This document shows, piece by piece, positions 51,301 through 60,300 of a stretch of 64,000 nucleotides of DNA. Under the pieces are notes generated by a model. The model made no database searches, was not told the DNA's origin, and saw only the letters and a program-made list of their open reading frames with translations. The first letter of the stretch is position 1, and each line of letters begins with the position of its first letter. Both the position numbers and the translations under genes were made by a program. Source of the DNA: Archilochus colubris (lineage: Eukaryota; Chordata; Aves; Apodiformes; Trochilidae); assembly GCA_023079485.1 (NCBI GenBank), contig CM041091.1, positions 33,254,146-33,318,145 of the forward strand, given 5' to 3'.

Positions 51301-54300
51301 TGAGTCACTCTCAGGTCACAACCTCTGTGAACACAGACTTCCAGGAATGGAGTTAATGTATTATTTTTACATTTTAAAACTCACCTTGCATGAAAGTCAC
51401 TCTCAGGTTCACATATCCTCATGTGAACACAGACCTCCAGAAATGGAGTAAAGGTTTTTTTTTTTTTATTATTTACATTTTAAAACTCACGTGGCACGGA
51501 TGTCACTCTCAGGTTCACATATCCTCATGTGAACACAGACTTCCAGAATTGGAGTTAACCTATTTTATTTTTCTTTTACATTTTAAAACTCACTTCTGTA
51601 CGTTTTTCACACGCATTTATCAGCCGGTTGACTGCATCCAGAGGCTGGGGGAAAAGCCAAGCTGATGGCAGCCACCAAAGCAAATATTTCCCATTTCCAG
51701 CCTCTGCCCTCTGGGTGGTTTTTGTGCCTGGTTGCCATGGCACAGTCCCTGCTTCTCTTTGCTGCACCAGGAGTGGAGTTTTGGGGAGTGTGGGTGGGTC
51801 CTGGAGCCCTGAGTCATGGCTGGGGAGCAGCATCACTTCTCCCTGAGTCAGGAGAAGGGGGAGCTGGGTTCAGATGGATCTGCTGGGAGTCAAAGGATGA
51901 GGTGGGTGGGAAGAATGATGGATTTGTCACCTTAATGTGACAATCTCCTCTGTCCAGAGGGAAGGTTGCTGTTACCCTGGTCTGACTCTGTAGTCAACTC
52001 AGTTTTATTGCAGTGTTTTTCAGAGGCATCTCTCTCCCAGCACATCCTGGGTGATTTGGTATTCAGAGCACATCAGGTTCACTGCAGTCTGGCAGCCTTA
52101 GAGTCCAGAAGAGTGTTTTGCAAAAAAAAAAATAAAATAATATTTGGAAATGAATTTGCAAGTTCACAGCAAAGATGGGATTGTAGGTCAGGAGTACAAG
52201 AGTGGGGTTGGGGACTTGGGGAGCACAGAGAGAGCAGGGTGTGGAATTGAGCTGGTTTTGGTTTGTGCTGTGATTCAGGATTTGGGTTTTTTCCCCTCAG
52301 TGTTTCCCAGTGCTTGTTAGAAGTATTTCATAGTGATCAATGTATTGATGTTGCTTTCACAGAACAAAGGTAAAGTCAAGACTGAGAATTATTTCATGCT
52401 TAATTTACAAATAATTTGCTGTGAACTTTCTGATCTTTTCAGTGTTGCTGTTTAATTATGTTGTCTGGGAAACTTTTTCTCCAAGTTGCCAAAACCTTTT
52501 TTGTCTTCAGAGTATTTTCACATTATTAAGCAAGACCACCATATATCCTTAAGCAATTTAGGAAAAAACCAAAGCACAATGCCTCCCCCACAAAAATCAG
52601 CATTAATTTCCTCCCCCAAGAATAACTTTTCATCTAAGACTTGGCAGCACTGTTCAGATTCTAGTTTCTGAAGCTAATTTTAAGTTCTGTAAAATTGTTG
52701 GCTACTGTTCTTTAACTTTCTTAAAAATTAGTAAGTGAAAATCCCTGGTACACTTCCTTGGGTACCAAAACTTTGATCCAAAACAATTTTCTCCTTTTGG
52801 TTATCTATAATGGTTCTTTCTTCACCCTTCATTTGGGTTTGGCTTTTTTTTAGTAATTCTGAGATGCTGTTAATAAATCATACATCTTTTTTCTGCGTTG
52901 CACTTGATGTTGCAGACTTCTTTTTGTACATAAGGTCTTTGAACACTTACTTGACTTCAGTGCTCCAGGAGCCAGAAGTTATTAATGTTGCTTTTCTGTT
53001 AAAAATTGATATCCATAACATCTGAAAAATCTCCAAAATTGGAAACTTGGCCACTGGAAGGACTTAAGCTGTGTTGTTGGAGAGCAAATGATAGTATGAA
53101 TGATCTGCTTAGTTACCATTTGAGCAGTTGGTAGTGATTTGTGGTGGTATAAAAGTAGCACATTTCTTGGGCTTGCCTTAGATTTGGCATTTAATTTGGA
53201 GAAAGAGGAGCAATTTGAAAACAAGCAAGAAAGCCCCAAGCTCCTCAGAACAAAATGAGATCAGGTCTTGGAGGCATCAGAGGTTGTTTTTCATCATCAC
53301 ATCTCAGCTGCTTCTCCTTTGCCATCTGAGCAGAAGAATTCTCCCTCCCTTACCTACAGGACTATGGCTTTTTCCTGCCCTCTTTCCTGCCCTCTTTCCT
53401 GCCCTCTTTCCTGCCCTCTTTCCTGCCCTCTTTCCTGCCCTCTTTCCTGCCCTCTTTCCTGCCCTCTTTCCTGCCCTCTCTCCTGCCCTCTCTCCTGCCC
53501 TCTCTCCTGCCCTCTCTCCTGCCCTCTCTCCTGCCCTCTCTCCTGCCCTCTCTCCTGCCCTCTCTCCTGCCCTCTCTCCTGCCCTCTTCCTGCCCTCTTC
53601 CTGCCCTCTCTCCTGCCCTCTTTCCTGCCCTCTTCCTGCCCTCTTCCTGCCCTCTCTCTGCCCTCTTCCTGCCCTCTTTCCTGCCCTCTCTCCTGCCCTC
53701 TCTCCTGCCCTCTCTCCTGCCCTCTCTCCTGCCCTCTCTCCTGCCCTCTCTCCTGCCCTCTCTCCTGCCCTCTCTCCTGCCCTCTCTCCTGCCCTCTCTC
53801 CTGCCCTCTCTCCTGCCCTCTCTCCTGCCCTCTCTCCTGCCCTCTCTCCTGCCCTCTCTCCTGCCCTGCCCCACCTTCTCCTCTTTTTCCCCTTTCATTT
53901 TCTTTCTTTTTTCAGTCAAAGCAGAGCAGCTGGAACCATGAATCCTGAGGAGTCAGAGCCCTGTAGCTGTGGCTATCTTGGTGCCTGCCTAATGTAATTT
54001 TTAGCAGCTTTTTCTGAACACACACCTGGTGTGTGCAGCAAATGAAAGCTGAGGGGTCAGACATGGCCTGGATTGGAGTGGTGACATTCCCAAATCCAGC
54101 TGCTTTCCTGAAACCCCTCCAGAGTCCTCTCTCTGCAGAAATGCTGTGCTGGGTTTCTGCAGGGTCAGGGGCACTCTGCCAATATGTGTTTGTCCAGTGA
54201 AATGGGTGACCTAGGGCAATAAAGCTGTTTCCCCTGAACACAGTTACAAGGTGTGAATGAAAGGAAATAAAAAGCAAGTAAAAAAGCCCAGTATAAAGTA

Positions 54301-57300
54301 ATAAAAAGCAACATAATTGTTTTTTTCTTACTCCTAGTTGACCTCTTGGGACTTCTGAAGTGGCGATCCAACACAAACCTCTTGCAGCAGAACTTGAAGC
54401 AGCTGATGAAGGTGGATGGGGGTGAAGTGGTTAAGGTAAATAAGTGACTTTCTTTAGAAATAAAGTTGGTATCAGCATTTTGCTGAATCCCACATTTTGA
54501 TGTATTCCTATCTTCTTCTTCTTACCCTACCACCTGCCCCTCACCACTCACACTGCATATTAAACTGTAACCAGGGACTTCTCAGGGCTCAGGATGCTAA
54601 TGCCCTCCTCCCTGCATCAACATTTCAGATGCTGAGTGCTATCAAACACATGTAAAAGGAAAAGCTCTGAAAATGTAGGGTGGGTTTTTTTTTTTTATTT
54701 TTATTTTATTTTTTTTATTTTACCTCAGCAAATTTTTATGTGCAGGTACATGAAGGCAAAGAGCATTTTTCTTTGCAAGATTAAAACATCTTGGACCTTT
54801 TCCATGGTGCTAATATATGTATTTTTCCTGTGTTGATATGGAATACAATTCTACTGTGTGCTGCTGATACTTAAAGAAAAAAAAAATTATCCTGGAAATA
54901 CTTAGCTGAGCCAAATTATTTCCATTTGTCCAGGCCACTGAGTGATGGCAGAGACTTACATCAAGACAGAGTTAGCTTTGGAAAGGACTAGGCTGGGGCT
55001 TTATTGCAGGGGTGGTAAAAAATCAAATCTAGAAGAGCATCAAAAGGTGCCATGTATTGGGGAGAGATGTCCCTAAAAGCCTCTGGTGGTTTCTTACTTC
55101 AGTGGACTGTAATTTAATTAATAGAAGCATAATGAATGCCTCATCTGGAAGTTAAAGCATCTGAGGCTACTGATATTCTCCTGTATTGACTAAGGTGAAA
55201 ATAATATGAAAATCAATATAATTTATTTTTCAGGAAGGGTTCTGCTGTTGTATTGTGGATGATTTGACAACTAAAAACTTGTCACTGATGTTTGCTTCTG
55301 CCAAACACTGTCACAGTTCTGTTGTTTGTGGTTTTCCCTCTTCTCCACACCACAGAGTGTGCAGAGGTTTCTGCCTGATGGATATTGGGGGTTTTTAGCA
55401 TGCAGCACAAACAAGGTTTAAAGTAAAAGCAAGATCAGAGGGAGCTTTCCAGCTGGCTCCTGCTCAGCCCTCCCTGTGCTGTTGGAGCACTTGTATAAAA
55501 TCACTCCCTGGGACAGAGATCTGAGCAGAACTTGATGTATGCATAGGACAGAGAAGTCAATGCTTACTATTGCTTTCTTAAAGTTTATTTTATTTGTCTC
55601 CTGAAGACCACTGTTTGTTATCCATCTGTTACAGCAGTGTTGAGAAAGTCTTTGTGGAGACTGCTCTGTTCCATGCTTGTAGCATCTAGTTTGTAATTGT
55701 TGGATTATTTCATCTTTCTTTTTGTCCTTTGTGTTTTTAAGTATGATATATGGGGCAGGCTATGCATACTACAGAAAGTACACATTTTATAAAACATTCC
55801 ATCTTTTTTTAAGCTGTTTTTCTTTTTTTAATTTAGTATAATATCTCTGCCTAGTGGTGTTCAATTACCACTAAATAGAGATCAGCCTGGATCCTCATTC
55901 TGTGACTGAATGCTTCAGCAGTGTATGGGAACTGTAAATGTTATCTTCCTTTACCAGAGGCTGGGACTCTATTTATGCAGAGAGCCTACAGGATGAGAAT
56001 GTAAACTAATAGTCTGGAAATACCAGCTCCCTACCTGAGAAATGTTTTCCTGCCACTTCATCCAACAAAAGCATCTCTCCTGTATTCCTGCTGTCACACG
56101 AGGTCCTTGTGAACACATTTAGAACTTGAACTCTTACCAGTGGAAGTCACTCAAGAGCTGGATTTCCCCCAAAACTGAAATCTGAAATGGGCTGCAAGAA
56201 TTTTGACTATTCTGATTTATTTTTTTTTTTGCATAAACTGCAGCTCCATGCTCCCTTGTTTTGAGGAAATCTGGCAGTGAGCAGTGTTTAATGAGCTGTT
56301 AAGTGGAGATTAATTCCTGAGCTTTAGCTCAGGTTCAGTAGAAAGCCCAAGTGAAGTGGGTTTGGTCTGGGAGACTGGGTGAAGATTTGGAAGGGAGGAA
56401 GGTGGGAGTCAGGGTGTTTCCCCATCTCTTCCACAGTGCACACAATAATCTCTTTGTCATTGCAGTCTGAGGAACCTCAGTTGCCTTCTGTTTATCCAGA
56501 CCTTTCCCAGCTACACCTTGTCTTGCCTACAAGGCAAAACCCAATTTTACTTCATTTGAGGCAGACTTGTTGGAAGGATCCGTGTTGAACCCCTTCTTTT
56601 TCAATCACAAAGCGAGGCCATGATGACCCCATCCTCCTTCATCCTTGGAGAGGAGCCCATGGTGCTTTTGTGTCATCTGGGGGAAGAAAAAGCTCAGCCA
56701 GAGAATCCCAGAACCAACCTGGGATGCACTGATGAGTATCTCTGCTCTGTGCACGTCCCACTTGTCCCTGGGAGGAAATGCTCTAACCACCCATGCAGCT
56801 TCTGTCCCTCTGCTTCATCTGGGTCCCCTGACACTAATTCTGTTTTATTTCATGTTACACAGATCAGGGCATCCAGCAAGTGAAGACTCTGCCCCTGTTC
56901 CAGTGGTGGAGGAGTTGGGCTGGGGCAGGGTTCCCATGTGTGCTCTGGTTCCCATGCCTGCATGTGTGCTCCCCCTTGAAATTAAGGTTTTCTGGCAGTC
57001 TTGAAGTGATGTCCTGGGCTCAAAGCCACTGTGGGTGACTTGATTTATTTGGCATGAGACTGGGTTGCTTGGCTGGCTTGTCCTCTGACCCATCAGTTTT
57101 CAGAAGCTGCATGAAGTCGCTGAGTGACTTGGAACTGAGTGTTGGTCCAAGTTGTTGATTATTGCATATAAATAGATGAAACTTGCTCTTCAGGTCTACT
57201 GAGTGTGATTTCTGACTTTTTATTTTGGTATTTATTTTGTATTTATTGTGAGTGATACAGATCTATAATCAATTTAACTAAAAGTTAAGTTGCTGAAAAA

Positions 57301-60300
57301 CACAATGCTCCATCTTCAAACTTCCATTTGTGCAAGCTAACTTTTACAGAAGTATTGACATCTTAAAGCAAGTATGTCTGTAGAAACCTGTGTGGCCTAA
57401 ATCTCTTTTTTTTTTCTGTGAAATCTGATGAATTGTGCATCTATTTCTAGTTTCTTCAGGATACCTTGGATGCACTTTTTAACATAATGATGGAGAACTC
57501 AGAGAGTGAGACATTTGACACGTTGGTGTTTGATGCTTTGGTAAGTTTGAATTGGGGATGGAATAAAATGTGAGTGCTGCAAAAATAAATAAAAACCCCC
57601 ATGGTTTAATAATTATTAAAAATAGAAATTAATAAAAAAAGATGGGTACCCATGGTAAATGCTAGAATGACATTCACTGATGAAACAGCTCTTACTAGCT
57701 GTTAGTTATTGACTATTTAATTTAAAATGTATGGAAGGTTTTTTTATTGTATTTGAAATTTCATTTGGACTTGATAAAAAGGGGAAAAAGGGGTGGATTT
57801 CATCCTGTCATCCTTCCAGAAAAGATGGGAGCAATTGAGTTGGTTGTTTTAGTGGATTAACAGCAGAATTTAGGACAAAAACTGTTTTCTTTGTGACAAA
57901 ACTTGGTAATGAACAGGGAGTTTTCAAAGGACCAGATAATTTTAATATATTGGGAGAAGAATAAAAAGCCACAGCCTGGGTGTTAATAAATATTACCAAG
58001 TGTCTCATCTGAAAGTGACTTTGGGTGAATGTGCATTCTTAGAGTGGCTTTGTTGAGGCTAGTGCAATAATTATACTTTTTTTTTTCAGGTATTTATCAT
58101 TGGACTGATAGCTGACAGAAAATTCCAACATTTTAATCCTGTCTTGGAAACCTACATTAAGAAGCATTTCAGTGCTACATTAGCCTACACGTAAAGCTTA
58201 AAACTTAATTTTTTTCTAATGTGACTTGTACAGTTTTTCCAGATAATGTTATTCTCTTTTTAATGTAGTTTAATGAGGAATTTGTCCATAGAACTTGGGA
58301 AAGTGTTAGGTTTGTGGTGAAGGTGAGGTGTAGAACATCTTTTCTCCTGAAAGAACAGCATAATTCATTAGCAAGGAGGTTGTTTTTATCCTGAAGGAGG
58401 GGATGAGCTGAAGGTGACCCTTCCTTTTCAGGCATGGGGAGCATCCTTCTCTGCCTTAAGTACAGGGAGGCAGAAGCAGTTTAAACTGGAGGATGCTGGA
58501 AGGGGTGGATTCTGGCATGACTGGAGCCCATGGACCTGATGGATCCATAGCCCCTCCCTGCCTTTTATTACAAGTTTAAGTACAGAAAGGTTGCATTGAC
58601 AGGATCTAAGTAGTTACTTGAAATTCTTAGGCAGTTTACTCCTGTTAAAATACACATATGGCAAGATACTTTTTCTTTACTCAGTGTTATTTTCTGTTAG
58701 TTGTACATGGTAATTCATACTTTTGGTGTGAATGTTGAAAAAGTGTGGCTAGGATGATGTGAACTGGGGTTGCATTGAAACTGTGATTTATATTCATTGG
58801 AAGGGATGCAGTTAAAATGATCCTATTTTCAAAATTATTTCACTTTCAAGTCTGAAACTTCAAATATGAAATGAGTCTTTCCATTGTATGCATTTTGAGA
58901 AATAAACTTCATAAATTCTAGCCCCAAATCCGTGGCAAGGCTATGGAAAGGGGAAGCTTTGTTTAATGAAATAACTCCCATGTTATGTGCTTTGATTTTA
59001 AGTGTGTTTGTATTTCATTTAATTGTTTTCTTTTGATTATTAGAAATAGGTACATCTTTATAATAGCATAATTCGAATACCCCTAAATATCCAGCAAAAA
59101 ATAAGTCTTCCTGAGGTTTGCTGCATCTCCTGTATGCTGGGTGGTGTTAATATCTGTATATTTTTTCTCAAGAATAGGTTACAGGTACTAACCAGCCCAA
59201 AGCAGAGTGTAATGTGTTGAGTTTAGCTGCATAATTAATTTTGGAACTTGATGGCCACTACTCTAGGCACAGAATTGTTCTTTTAAATTGAAGCTGTTCT
59301 CTGCATACCTATTTGTGCCTTGTTTTTGTGTTTAAACAGAAAGCTGACTAAAGTTTTAAAAACATATGTGGATAATGCTGAGAAGTGTGGGATCACTGAT
59401 CAACTCTTCAAGGCTATGAAGGCTTTGGAGTACATCTTCAGATTCATTGTAAGGTCCAGGATTTTATTCAATCAGTAAGTATGAAACCATGCTGAAACCT
59501 CCAGCAATTCCTGTTGACAATTTTCTTCAAAAAAAAGTGCCACAGTTACACCACCAAATGAAACTTACTGAATATTGCACTGTTTAGAGATCCCTTTAGC
59601 TGTTAGGATTAATTTCTGTTTCCCAGTACTCATCCAGGTTTCCTTAATCCTGGAGCCAAGCTGCATGGGAAGCAGTGAGCAGAAAAAACCTGTGCTGAGC
59701 TGAAATGTGGATTTCACTGTGTTGTAGTGTAGGTCTCTGAACAAATATTTCACTATTTCAATATTTCACACTAAAAAGTTTGCCACTTTTTAGTGAACTT
59801 TTATTAATAATACTTGTGGCTGAAGTGTTGAAGGTCCTGAGTGGCCATAGTGCCCTGTCCCCATCCATACTGGGATTTGCTGGTGGCTTTCCTTAGATGG
59901 CTCCTGAAGTCTGGGAAGAAAGTATGGAAAATTTTTTGCCAGAAAGCAAAGGAACAGCTTTTGTGAGTAGGAAAAATGACATTTGTCCTTGCATGGTGCT
60001 CACAGGGCTTGAGGAGAAGCAGTGGGGTTTATTCCCAGGCCAGGTGTCTGTCCATAAAGCCAAGCATAAATGATGATTTTAACTTCATTTAGAAGTCAGG
60101 AAATAGACAAAATATTAAAGTTAACACAAGTTGATGATGTATTCATCTTCATTCAGATTCAATCCTGTTACAACTTGTGATGCTAACAACCTTATTACAA
60201 GGGATTTATGTTGAGCTTGGAAGTTACCACCTCCACCAACCTCTCTCTAAATTAGAGATTGTAATTTTATTTCTGCAGGAGGCTTGCTGCAAGGTTCATT

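Larger units (their letters stand above)
50572..54337 (+). other. DOCK1: DOCK1 intron 18 (3.8 kb)
   Basis: Contains two separate minisatellites, 51082-51593 and 53371-53870. The remainder shows nothing recognisable. Confidence 0.88.

Noticed and set aside
53371..53870. CRISPR-like array
   Set aside because: Head-to-tail 12-base units without unique spacers, in a vertebrate intron.
53215..53997. 260-, 226- and 185-codon frames on both strands
   Set aside because: These are the 12-bp repeat read in different frames. A stop-free unit divisible by 3 gives open frames automatically.
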